Source of the DNA: Balaenoptera acutorostrata
Lineage: Eukaryota; Chordata; Mammalia; Artiodactyla; Balaenopteridae
Direction of reading: 5' to 3'
Assembly: GCF_949987535.1 (NCBI RefSeq)
Contig: NC_080067.1
Span: 46,684,910 to 46,748,909, forward strand
Length of the DNA: 64,000 bases
Part shown: positions 33,961 through 45,630 of the stretch, piece by piece
Numbering within the stretch: the stretch's first letter is position 1
How the letters are laid out: every line of letters begins with the position of its first letter
Program-made: the position numbers and the translations under genes
Notes under the pieces: model-generated
What the model saw: the letters and a program-made list of their open reading frames with translations, nothing else
What the model was told of the DNA's origin: nothing
Database searches by the model: none

Positions 33961-36900
33961 TGTCAGTAAGTACATACCTATCAATAATTACTTTAAATGT
34001 CAATGGCCTGAATGCACTGATCAAACAGTGGCAGATTGGATAAAAAACAAGAACCTACAATATGCTGCTTACAAGAAACTCACTTTAGGGCAAAAGACAC
34101 ATATGGATTGAAAGTGAGAGGATGTAAAAAGATATTTCATGCAAGTGGAAACAACAAGAAAGCAGGGGAAGCAATACTTCTATTGGACAAAATAGACTTT
34201 AAAACAAAGACCATAAAGAAAGACAAAGAAGGACACTATATAATGATAAAAGAATCAATACCAGAAGAGGATATTACACTCATTAACATATATCACCCAA
34301 TATAGGAGCACCTAAATGTATAAAACAAATACTAACAGACATAAAGGGAGAAATTTACAGAAATGCAATAATAGGAGACTTTAACACCCCACTGACATCA
34401 ATGGACAGATCTTCCAGGCAGAAAATCAACAAGGCAACAGAGGTCCTAAATGACACAATAGACCAGGTGGACTTAATTGATATCTACAGGCCACTACCTC
34501 AAAAACAAAACAAAAAACAAACAATACACATTCAAGTATGCATGGAACATTCTCTAGGATGGACCATGTACTAGGTCACAAAATAAGCCTCAACAAATTT
34601 GAGAGGATAGAAATTATTTCAAGCATTTTTTTCTGACCACAATGGTATGAAACTAGAAATCAACCACAGGGGGAAAAAAAAGATCACATGGAGACTAAAC
34701 CAAATGCTATTGAAAAGCCAACGCATCAAGGATAAAATCGAAGGGGAAATCAATAAATAGTTCAAGACAAACGAAAATGAAAACACAACCTTACAAAATC
34801 AATGGAATGCAGCAAAAGCAGTTCTAAGAGGGAGGTTCATAGTGATACAGGCCTTCTTCAAGAAACAAGAAAAATTAACAACCTAACCTACCACCTAAAA
34901 AAAATTAGAAAAACAATAAACAAAACCCAAAGTCAGCAGAAGGAAGGAAATAATAAAGATCAGAGGAAATATATAGAGATCAATAAAACAATAGAAAAGA
35001 TCAATAGAACCAAGAGCTGCTTTTTGAAAGGATAAACAGCATCGACAAACCTCTAGCCAGGCTCACCTAGAAGAAAAGAGAGAGGACCCAAGTAAACAAA
35101 ATAAGAAATGAAAGAGGAGAAATAACAAACAATACTGCAGAAATACAAAAAATCATAGGAGAATAGTATGAGTAGTTATATGCCAACAATTTGTACAACG
35201 TAGAAGACATGAACAAGTTTCTAGAAACATACAGCCTGCCAAAACTGAGTCAAGAAGAAACATAATTTGAACAGACCAATCACTGGAAGTGAAATAGAAT
35301 CTGTAAAAAAAAAAAAAAAAAAAAAAAAAAGTAATAATAATAATCTCCCTGCAAGCAAAAGTCCAGGACTGGGCAGCTTCACTAGGGAATTCTACCAAAC
35401 ACACAAGGAAGAACTTACACCTATCCTTCTCAAACTATTCCCAAAGACTGAAGAGGAGTGAACACTCCCAAATTAATTCTATGAAACCACCATCACCCTG
35501 GTACCAAAACCAGACAAGGACACTACAAAAAGGGAAAATCACAGGCCAGTGTCTTTGATGAATATAGATGCAAAAATCTTCAAAGTATTAGCAAACCAAA
35601 TCCAACAATACATAAAAAGGATCACACACCATAATCAAGTTGGATTCATTCCAGGGTCCCAAGGATGGTTCAACATATGCAAATCAATCAGTGTGATTAT
35701 ACCACATTAACAAAAGACAAGACAAAAAACACATGATTGTCTCAATAGACACAAAAAAGCACTTGACAGAATTCAACCTTCATTCATGATAAAAACTCTA
35801 ACCAAAGTGGGCATAGAGGGAACATATTTCAACATAATAAAAGCCATTTATGACAAACCCACTGCCAACATAATACTCAATGGTGAAAAGCTGAAAGCCT
35901 TCCCTCTGAATTTTGGAACAAGATAAGGATGCCTACTCTCACCACTTCCATTCAGCATAGTATTAGAAGTCCTAGACACAGCAATCAGAAGAAAAAGAAA
36001 TAAAATGTATCCAAATTGGAAGAGAAGAGGTAAAATTGTAACTATTCGCAGATGACATGATACTCTATATAGAGAACCCTAAAGACTCTGTACAAAAACT
36101 ATTAGAATAAATGAGTTCAGCAAGGTAGCAGGATACAAGATTAATATACAGAAATCTGTTGCATTTCTTTATACTAACAATGAAATAGCAGAAAGAGAAA
36201 GTTAAAAAAAAATCCCATTTAAAATCATGTCAAAAAAATAAAATACCTAGGCATAAACTTAACCAAGGAGGTGAAAGACCTATACACTGAAAAGTATAAG
36301 ATATTGATAAAGGAAACTGAAAATGATTCAAAGAAATGGAAAGATATCCCATGCTCTTGGATTGGAAGAATTAATATTGTTAAAATGGCCAGACTACCCA
36401 AAGCAATCTACAGATTTAATGCCATCCCTATCAAAATACCCATGACATTTTTCACAGAACTAGAACAAATAATCTTAAAATTTTTGTAGAACCACAAAAG
36501 ACCCAGAATTGGCAAAGAAATCCTGAGGAAAAAGAACAAAGCTGGATGCATAACCCTTCCACACTTCAGTCAATTCTACAAAACTACAATAACGAAAACA
36601 GCATGGTATTATATTGACACAAAACCAGACATATAGATCAACGGAACAGAATAGAAAGCCCAGAAACAAACCCATTAACCTATGGTCAATTAATCTAAGA
36701 CAAGGGAGGTAAGAATATACAATGGAGAAAAGAGTCTCTTTAGCAAGTGGTATTGAGAAAGCTAGACAGCTACATGTAAAAGATTGTGATTAGAACACTC
36801 CCTCACACCATATACAAAAATAAACTCAAAATGGTTAGAGACCTAAATATAAGACATGACATCATGAAACTCCTAGAAAGGAACATAGAGAAAACTCTTG

Positions 36901-37547
36901 GCCATAAATTGCATCAATATTTTCTTAGGTCAGTCTCCCATGGCAAAAGAAATAAAAACAAAAATAAACAAATGGGACCTAATCAAACTTACAAGCTTTT
37001 GCACAGCAAAGGAAACCATCAGCAGAACAAAAAGCTAACCTACGGAATGGGAGAAAAGATTAACAAACAATGCGACCAAGAATGGGTTAACATCCAAAAT
37101 ATACAAACAGCTCATGCAACTCAATATCAGAAAAACAAACAAACCCAAGCAAAAAAATGGGCAGAAGACCTAAATAGACATCTCTCCAAAAAAGACTTAC
37201 AGATGGCCAACAGGCACATGAAAAAATGCTCAACATTGCTAATTATTAGAGAAGTGCAAATCAAAACCACAGTGAGGTATCACCTCAAACCTGTCAGAAT
37301 GGCTGTCATCAAAAAGTCTACAAATAATAAACGCTGGAGAGGGTGTGGAGAAAAGGGAACCCTCTTGCACTGTTGGTGGGAATATAAGTTGGTGCAGCCA
37401 CTATGGAAAACAGTATGGAGGTTCCTTAAAAAAACTAAAAATAGAGCTACCATATGATCCAGCAATCCCTCTCCTGGGTATATATTCGAAAAAACTGTAG
37501 CTTGAAAATATACATGCACCTCAGTGTTCATAGCAGCACTATTTACA
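33961..37547 (+). pseudogene. L1 ORF2 remnant with 26-A run
   Basis: It starts near atgtcagtaagtacatacct. The endonuclease part is recognisable at 34036-34305 (CCLQETHFRAKDT, DKEGHYIMIKESI). The RT core is in pieces (35760-36120), with the catalytic FADD box still encoded (ttcgcagatgacatg, about 36045). The C-terminal region is open for 223 codons at 36786-37457 ([31 protein letters not shown]). Disabling changes include many stops, frameshifts and a run of 26 A at 35305-35330, where other copies have about five to six. The end of ORF2 lies on the other side of the 3.7-kb segment. Confidence 0.8.
35305..35330 (+). repeat. Poly(A) expansion inside L1 ORF2
   Basis: Twenty-six consecutive A, followed by (ATA)n-like gtaataataataatc. 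Intact ORF2 copies read atctgtaattaaaaaactcc here, so a short A-rich motif expanded in place. Likely length-variable. Confidence 0.9.
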
Positions 37548-38235
37548 AGCTGGGGGCAGAGCATTCATGGGCCATTATATGGACCTTGTTTTCACTGTGA
37601 TCAGATGGGAGCCATTGGAGAATGCTGAGCAAGATGGTCTCTCTGGCAGCAGATAATAGACTGTAGGAGGGAGAAGAGGGAAGCAGGGAGGCAAGTCAGG
37701 AGCGAAATGAAGGTGGCTGAGACCAAATGGTAGCAAGGAGGTGTGAGATCTGGGTACCTTGTGAAGGTGGAGCCAGTGGGGATTCTAATGGATTGGATGT
37801 GAGGTGAGAGAGAAGAGTGTAGGATGACTCCAAGTGTTTTGGCCCAAGCTGCTATCGGGATGGAGTTACTGTACTGAGGCAGGAAATACTGCAAGAGGAA
37901 CACACTTGCTGGGATTATATCAGGATATTAGTTTTGGACATGTTAAGTCTGAGATGCTAAGTTAGGTCAAGCAGGTAATTGAATATATGAGTCTGAAGCT
38001 CAGTGGAAAGATCAGGGCTGGAAATAAAAGTTTGGAAATCATCTGCAGATAGATGATATTTAAAACCATTAGACTGGATGAGACCAGCTAGGGAGTAAAT
38101 GTAATTGAGGAAGAGTTCTGTGGACTTGAGCCCTAGGGTGCCCACATCAACATGGGGAAATAAGCAACTGCAGGGCCTGAGGAGCAGCCAGTGAAGGGGG
38201 AGAAATGTCTCAAAAAATATCCCTTTGCAAGTGAC
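37548..38235 (-). mobile_element. L2 ORF2 fragment (CR1-like RT)
   Basis: The minus strand reads L2 RT text. From 38250 leftwards come LIQSNGFKYHLSADDFQTFI (an ADD catalytic box within YHL-ADD) and SSPDLSTELQTHI. Further left are AKTLGVILHSSLSPHIQSI and LTCLPASLFSLLQSI (37601-37903). Two frames carry the pieces, so at least one frameshift separates them. It is ancient and non-functional. It forms the left edge of the segment that splits the young L1. Confidence 0.8.
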
Positions 38236-40203
38236 TTTTTGATTAGTCAATGCTAATAGGAATTTCTGCAGTGTTTTATCAGTTGGCGGGTACTTGGGTA
38301 GTGTTGATGAATTGTAAAACGAAGTGTGCTGGTTAGTTTGCCCACAGTGTTGTCCCCATAGGTGGTTTCAATTTTTCCCCTCTTTTTAGAATGAAACATT
38401 TATTATTATGTAAGCTTACATATGGAAAGCTAAGATAAATTTACTCAGAAATTAAAAAAACATGTGACCACGTAGTACCCATAACAGTTAGAGATGCAGT
38501 GTTTGTTTTTTTTTTTTAAATCAGATGCAGATCGACCTTCTACATCATCTCAATGAAAATGTTTTGACATCTCAGTCTGACCAGATTTGTTACCTAACCC
38601 CTCTTCTCATTCATCTCTCACCCTCTGAAGTCAATACCGCCTTTCTGCAGCCTCTTAAAAAGCAGCGTAAGAACCTATTGATTTCACTCATTGCACCTTC
38701 CTCCCTTGCCTCTGACCACAAATTAGTCTGAGTCAGAAAAGGTGGTGAGATAAAAAGACTGTATATAGACTGTCCTTTCCTATTCTTTCCCAAAGCTTTT
38801 TTTTTTTTAAACTAGAAAGTCACAAGAGCAAAGCTCAAAACCAGCTGCAAGCTATATGTCCTACTGAATCCGTTGTACTTTAAAAGCAAACATTTTGGAT
38901 TGCTACACCCTCTTAGTTACACGCAGGAAGAAGTGCTTGCCAGGATTTATCTTTCCCTAAAATTCTATTACACAGGATATTCACATTCAGTGTGTCACTT
39001 AACAGAATTGTTTCTCACATCAACCCCCAAATGTTAAATATCCATGTTGTTTTTATGCTCCAGATTCTCAAATTTAGGGAATTGATGCCATTGGCTCACA
39101 AAGCCAAACAATAACACTTCCTTTTTCCAAGTCAAGATTTTTAATAGTAGTAGAAAGTAGATTAGTAGGATAAACACTAACTTTTCAGATTATCTCTGTC
39201 TTTGCCTTCATCTTCTGGCTGGGGATGTGTGGGGAGGTGTAATATACCACCTCCAAGCAATTGAATCCAACCAGGCTTGGAGCAAAATAAGTACGCCTGA
39301 GTTTCCCCAGTGCTGTGTGCTGGCAATGCCACTTCCATATATAAGGAGCTGGCATAGGAGAGAGTTGCTCCCTGGAGAGAGGTCACAGTTGTAAATTAAG
39401 GAGCAATAAGTCTAGGTGTGTGTGGTGTGTGGAAGGTAGTTGGTAGAGAGAAGAGCAAAGGGGGAGTGAATGGGGAAAATCGTTAGTGGATTCTCTACCC
39501 CCCCCATACACATACACACCAAAAGCATTATAATGTAATCATGCACTATATTGAGTCTACTTTCCAGGTTTTAGCAGTTTGAGCCTAGAATCCCCCTGCA
39601 GAGCCGGTCTCATTTTCGAGATAATGCTGGTGATCCTTCTTTCAGTTCAGTGCTTCCAGACTCACTGGAAAACTAAGTAGGTATTTACAGGGTACCTCAG
39701 TGAAGCCAGCAGTGGACTGAAATATGGTTGTGCTACTGATATGTGCAAGTTCTTCATAAAACCTCTGTGCCAGGGCCTGGAGATAATGCAGTTATAGTAA
39801 AAGCAATTTGTTAAATGTGATCTGAAACCCTAAAGGGGATTTTCCAGCAGATGTGTTCTACTAATGCTGGCGCTGACTGATCAGAAGACGCCAGCCACAT
39901 ATCTAAACTGGTCATTATTTATATCCTTCAACTGCATTCACTAATTAAATCTTCTGAGTTAGCTCCAACACCTACCACCTGGGACCTGTCTTCAGAAGAA
40001 GGCTTTCTTGTGACATGCAGCTGAGCCTGGTCTGGGCCCTTCTGTTTCATGTCAGAGTAAATATTTTAGCTCTAATTCTTTTTGTCCAACTGGATTCAGT
40101 GATTCTCTTATTGGTTTGCTGTATTTCTTCAGCAAGAGTCAGTTTACCAAGCTAGCTGTTATTTGGAGTGGCTAATTAAAACCTGCTCAATTTTGCCTTT
40201 AGA
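38236..40203. other. Unique-looking stretch inside the 3.7-kb segment
   Basis: No gene or repeat recognised. T runs at 38506-38516 and 38799-38809. A C run at 39500-39506. ORFs at 38525-38793 and 39177-39386 lack family features. Confidence 0.45.
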
Positions 40204-40216
40204 AAGAAAGCAAAGC

Positions 40217-40334
40217 GGGACTTCCCTGCCCATCCAGTGGTTAAGACTCTGCGCTTCCACTGCAGGGGGTGCGGGTTTGATCCCTGGTTGGGGAACTAAG
40301 ATCCCACATGCTGCGCCACAAGGCCAAAAAAAAA
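40217..40334 (+). mobile_element. CHR-2-like tRNA-derived SINE
   Basis: gggacttccctgcccatcca, gttaagactctgcgcttcca, gggtttgatccctggttggg, ctaagatcccacatgctgcg, caaggcc then A tail. TSD of the type gaaagaaagcaaagc (40202-40216) and gaaaagaaggcaaagc (40335-40350). Confidence 0.88.
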
Positions 40335-40350
40335 GAAAAGAAGGCAAAGC

Positions 40351-41075
40351 AACAAATAATCAGTTAATTAACAAAGTATTTAGAAGATAGTGATCTCTGC
40401 CTAGATATCACTTCTCTCTACCACTCAGGTATGGAGTGATGCCCCTGTGCATAAAAAGTTCCCTTTACAACATATATCTTAGCACTTAACACACTGCATT
40501 TTAATTAGCTGCCCTCCCCACTACACACATACCTCAATATGAAATCTGTGACAAGCTATGTTAGCCTATCTTATTAAAATCATAGACTGTGACAAAGTAT
40601 ATGATTTATCTTAAGTAATAAACATTTGCTGAATGAAAAAAAAAACCAAAAACCCTGCTCTGTGTGTGTGCAGGCAGCCTCCAAGCCAAATACTGCCCTT
40701 CACAGAACTTGAGTACCCTTTTTATTCATTAGAACAGGTGGGTATTGTGAGTTACCCCCAGCCAATCTGAATGCAGTGTATGCCTTTTATTGCATGCCCT
40801 TGTGAAAGTATATCCCCACTTGGAAAAAGGAGGGCCCAGAATTTCCAGTCTTGGAATCTTATGGAAAGGATTGTCCTGGTTTTAACTTCATGGTTGGCCA
40901 GGTCAACAAGAAATATGGCTATATCACCTATGACATCTGGCTTCCTGAGATGCTTTGGAATTAGCCGTTTATACTCATTTATCAAAGTTTCATGCAAAAT
41001 GGATACCCAGTTATGGAAGCTTTCCCAACTCTGTAATTCCTTTGGGAGCATTCTAGCAGCTAATTTAAAAAAAAA

Positions 41076-41122
<47 letters not shown>

Positions 41123-41250
41123 GTTAACTGCGTTTGACTATGATCTCTGTCAACATCAAACATGTATTAGGCAGTATTGTGTGGTGCTGTATTCTGGGAG
41201 AGACTCATCATATTCCCCTAAAGAACTAACGGTCTTTTCATCTTTTCCGG
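40351..41250. other. Unique-looking stretch; (TA)n at the right
   Basis: No gene recognised. Complementary ORFs at 40752-41051 (-) and 40771-41127 (+) overlap on opposite strands with no identifiable family. A (TA)n microsatellite of about 20 units lies at 41079-41119. Confidence 0.45.
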
Positions 41251-41714
41251 AAAACTCTAATTTGAAAAGATACATGCACCCCAGTGTTCCTAGCAGCACT
41301 ATTTACAGTAGCCAAGACATGGAAGCAACCTAAGTGTCCACTGACAGATGAATGGATAAAGAAGAAGTGGTGTATATATATACGATGGCAGCAACAGGGA
41401 TGGACCTAGAGATTATCATATTAAGTGAAGTAAGTCAGACAGAAAAAGGCAAATATTACATGATATCACTTATATATGGAATCTAAAAAATAGCAGAAAT
41501 GAACTTATTTACAAAAACAGAAACAGACTCACAGACATAGAAAACAAACTTACGGTTACCAAAGGGGAAGTGGGGGAGAGGGATAAATTGGGAGTATGGG
41601 ATTAACAGATACATACTACTATATATAAAATAAACAACAAGGGTTTACTGTATAGCATAGGGAACTATATTCAATATCTTGTAATAAACTATAATGGAAA
41701 AGAATTGAAAAAAA

Positions 41715-41777
<63 letters not shown>

Positions 41778-41843
41778 CAAATCACTTTGCTGTGCACCTG
41801 AAACTAACAAAATGTTGTAAATCAACTATACTTCAATAAAAAG
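41251..41843 (+). mobile_element. L1 3' end (right part of the split L1)
   Basis: The first 57 bp repeat the last 57 bp of the left part (37491-37547). It continues through the end of ORF2 and the 3' UTR (gatggacctagagattatca, gacatagaaaacaaacttac, ctgtatagcatagggaacta) to gtaaatcaactatacttcaa and a short A-rich tail. An (AT)n microsatellite of about 28 units is at 41717-41773. Immediately after the tail, the older L1M text resumes. Confidence 0.85.
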
Positions 41844-41880
41844 AATGATAAATATGTATATTTTACCACAATAAAAATAG
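41844..41880 (+). mobile_element. Last 37 bp of the older L1M
   Basis: aaatatgtatattttaccac then aataaaaatag is the terminal L1M 3'-UTR motif. It is exactly what is missing from the element that breaks off at 31164. Confidence 0.65.
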
Positions 41881-44800
41881 AACAGTCTGTGGATGAAACA
41901 GCTATGCAAACAAATAATTCTACTACAATGTGATAAATTGTCTCTCAGATTTCTAAATGAGGCAAATGAGTGAATGATGATGCCCTAACCAAGATATAGA
42001 ACGCTGAAGTAGCAACAGGTTGCAGGAGGGGGAGAGAGGGAGAAAGATGTTAATTTGGGTTTCAGGTGCTCAGAGGGCATCCAGGTTGTACTGTCTAGTG
42101 GGCAGTTCTAAATAGGGCTTAGAAAACACATGAGGAACTGCCTTTTTGCAGGAAACTATTATTTCATCATGTCCCTGTCAGAGAAGTAAGGCATAGTACA
42201 AATAGGTTTTGGTAGGAGAGAAAAAGGGTTGAGCATGAAGGACACAGTGATAGGACACCAGATTAGGGAACGGGAAGCTTGTCGAGAGCAGCTTTACTAA
42301 TTCTCAATTTTCTTTAGACTGGGCCCTGATTAGAATGATATGTCCATGATTTGGAAACTTTCTGAAGGGTTAACCGGTGAATGAATCTTTAAGAGTATAG
42401 CACATGCCCGTGGATTAAGTATTCATTTGGAGGAGAAGAGTCTATCTCCCAGTTTCTTAGAAGATGATGTTTGGAATGTTGTCTGAACCAAACACAATTC
42501 ACTTTCTTCTTTTTATGCTTATCTTGCCAGATCATGAAAGAACTAGTTTAAAATATTTCAGCTGGTATTTCTATCTGGAAATGAATAGATTTATGGGATA
42601 TGTCATTATTTTTAAAGTAGAACTATGAATAGAGGTGATTCATAGCTTTCGTTTTTGCATGTGACGCCTTCGAAAGAGGGAGTTGAGAGTGTGTCTCCAG
42701 CTAGCTCAGGGAACATGGTAAAACTCTCGCCCAAATGAGTTCCAGTTAAAGAACATTTGAATCAATGCCATGGTGAAAATTAAAGAGAAAAGGGAATGTC
42801 ACAGAAGACAGTAAACAGCAAATTGTTGGAACGCTAAGGAGTTTGAGGGAGATTAGATATAGAGCAGGGTTACAATTTTCTTTTCAGCCCAACTATGGAG
42901 TCTGAGCATCTTGACGCAACTTATTACGCGGATTGGCTCTTCAGCAGCATTTTCATTTCTTCACCAATTTTCCTATTCGCCAAAGACCCTCAGGGTTCTA
43001 GCACATAGTGTAACGAACTGCCTACATTTGAGTGTTTTATTGAAAGTCCACTGGGTTCCATCTTCATAAGTATATGCCAACCTCAGATGTAAAGTGCCCA
43101 TTATGCCTACTGTGTTATAATTTTACTAAGCTCAGAATTGTCATGGGAAGTTGAAAACATTTCAGTGGTCAAAGAGAGAGGGTAATTAGCTCGTTTAAAT
43201 CCTCTGCCATGTCCCATTTTGTCCTTGGTGCAAAGGTGCCAGCCTGTCTTTATAAGAATGAATGGGGTCTATATCCTGGCATTATTTAATTCAGGTATCA
43301 ATCTTAAAAGAAACTGAGCAGATAATAAACCAAATTAAATTTGCATGTAGACTGTGTGTGAATGTGTTTGCTTCTGCATAGATTAAATGCTGTCAAGCCT
43401 GTTCTCTGCAGCAGGAAGGACCGTCTTTATGGAAGAATGCTCCATGGCAAATCACAAATACAGGATTTGCCTTTACACGTAAAAGACCGTGATGAGTCAA
43501 TTTTAAAAAGCACTCTTTTCATTTTACAAGTAAATTGGCTCTAAACAGGAATTTTTCAAGTAGAAATTTTCAAATGTATTTTGTTTCTTCAACAGTAATA
43601 ATATCAAGTGGCTTTCATAGTTTGTCATTTTTCTATTAACATGAAAGATGGCATAGATATTTTTATAAATGAAATTCCAATGTTATTGCTTTAGGGTTTT
43701 TTTTATTATTTGGATTTAAGATACCGTATTATGTAAAATGTCAAACTACACTTGATGACAAAGAATAATTAGTTTAGGATTAGATTTAATTAGCATTTTA
43801 ATGAACTTGAATCATACCTTTTTAAAAAAGAAGTGTGTAGAATTTCAGGAATGTGACTATTTTTCTTGTAGTGTAAATATTTATTACATACTGCCTATTA
43901 TAAAACTGATATAAAATTTAAATCCAAGAATAATATTTCTTAAAAAATACAACTTAATGGTCAGAAAAAAATTTAACAAAGAATCTTATTATTATAGGAA
44001 GCTGATGACAAGAGAATCAAAGCAGAGCTGCACATTTTTCAATGTATGTACCTTGGGACCCAGGTATTCTAGAAAACCATTTGGGGTATGTTGTATAACC
44101 ATGTTTCTACTTGGGATCCACCATTTGACAGTACATTAAAGGCTATATAAAGACTGAGAGTTTAACTGTTTTAACTTGATAACCTGGTTTTCCCAAACTT
44201 ACTAAAGCCTGAACCCTTTTAGTGAATAACCTCTATTTATGTAAAGCTGAATTGGTACTGCATGGAAACCACTTTGGGAAACACTGGAGTGTAGGATAAG
44301 GCTATTTGCTGAATTTAGTTGATTATCAACTTTAGATAATACTATATATGATGCTGAAAATCTCAATCCAAATTCAGACATTTTTGGTAATTCTGAGTTT
44401 TTTTTTAAACTAGGAGGATATATTCTGGATACTTTTTTGGTGAGGTCAGTAGCTGATTTTTAAATATTACAAACCTGGAAATTCATTCAGAAGTAAAACA
44501 GAATCAAAGCACTATTTATTAGAAAGAGTTTTGTATATAGAATGAATTCACAAATAAATTTGAGTAGTTTGTATTATTTGCCATACTGTATCATCAGTCA
44601 ATCTCATATTTGCTGAGCGTCTATTGCACGATGTATGTCCACTAGGATCACAATAACACATTAATGAGACAATATGTCATAAGGCAAGTTGGCCTTAACT
44701 TCTAAAATCTTAAGTCAAGCTAACTGTAAAATGTTGTGGTCAACCTAGAAAAGACAAGATACCGCATAACTGAAGTTTATACTCTGAAGTATTCTAGTGC

Positions 44801-45384
44801 TTCAAACTATTTGAACATGTACTTAAGTCCTGAAATCTTATGTAGTCAAATTTGTTCATTATTCTTTTTATTCAAACAGAAAGTCAAAAAATTATAATCA
44901 TCCTCATCAGTTCACTCAGTCCCGTGTAACTAATTTTTTTTTCATCTTGATCTTTTGTTAGCACTTTTATGAATTCATCAGTTTTCCATTAGAGTTCTGA
45001 AAATGCTTATTCATTCAGTTCAGCAGTATAGTCAGTTACCAGAAACCTGTACTTGTCAGAGTCTTTTCCATGAATTCCTTGAAGATGAAACCCTTTTATA
45101 GGAACATTTTTGCAAAAGCATCAGACTACACCCAGAACTGTCTGTAAATGACAAAAGACTTAAAAATGACCATGGTTAAAGATTTGATGAAAGTTCATAA
45201 TAATGCAATTGACAAGGAAATTTAGTTATTTCTGAGATGTACATTTTAAAATAATAACTAGAATTATGACTTATAACATTATACCAGAACATATAAGATT
45301 TTTAGGAATTTCATGTAATGTCTGAAACACTTATATTAACATATTTCCGTACAAATAACCGAAAGAAAGTTTAGTATTAGGGGG
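41881..45384. other. Longest repeat-poor stretch, about 3.5 kb
   Basis: Apparently unique AT-rich DNA. I see no SINE, LINE or LTR that I can name. The right part (44880-45350: tctgtaaatgacaaaagact, cataataatgcaattgacaa) has a familiar dispersed-repeat feel, but I cannot assign it. CpG-containing bits such as gtgacgccttcgaaagaggg (42661-42680) and cttattacgcggattggctc (42921-42940) stand in otherwise CpG-poor DNA. No exon is supported. Candidate non-coding regulatory DNA by exclusion only. Confidence 0.4.
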
Positions 45385-45630
45385 TTTTTTTTATTTTTAA
45401 ATTTTATTTTATTTATTTTTTTATACAACATGTTCTTATTGTCATCAATTTTATACACATCAGTGTATACATGTCAATCCCAATCACCCAATTCATCACA
45501 CCACCATCCCCACCCCCCCGCGGCTTTCCCCCACTTGGTGTCCATACGTTTATTCTCTACATCTGTGTCTCAACTTCTGCCCTGCAAACCAGTTCATCTG
45601 TACCATTTTTCTAGGTTCCACATACATGCA

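Larger units (their letters stand above)
31165..37547 (+). mobile_element. Long L1 with 5' UTR, ORF1 and ORF2; main part of a split element
   Basis: It begins with an L1 5'-UTR-like start (gactgatcaagatggtgaag, about 31180) and runs through about 1.4 kb of GC-richer 5' UTR, a broken ORF1, and a broken ORF2. It stops abruptly at gcagcactatttacaa (37548) without 3' UTR or A tail. The matching 3' end lies at 41251-41843. The interval sits inside an older L1M, whose last bases resume at 41844. No clean TSD is visible. Its 5' UTR is not similar to that of the L1 at 45-51 kb, so the two belong to different subfamilies. Confidence 0.8.

Noticed and set aside
41079..41119. Tandem TA runs (also 9418-9524, 41717-41773) as an array of interest
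   Set aside because: They are plain dinucleotide microsatellites without spacer-repeat structure; no CRISPR-like or satellite organisation.
40752..41127. Overlapping ORFs of 99 and 118 codons on opposite strands
   Set aside because: No recognisable protein family; the + frame ends in a TA microsatellite.
44880..45350. Text with a familiar dispersed-repeat texture
   Set aside because: I could not name the family or find its edges; a repeat-library search is needed to decide.
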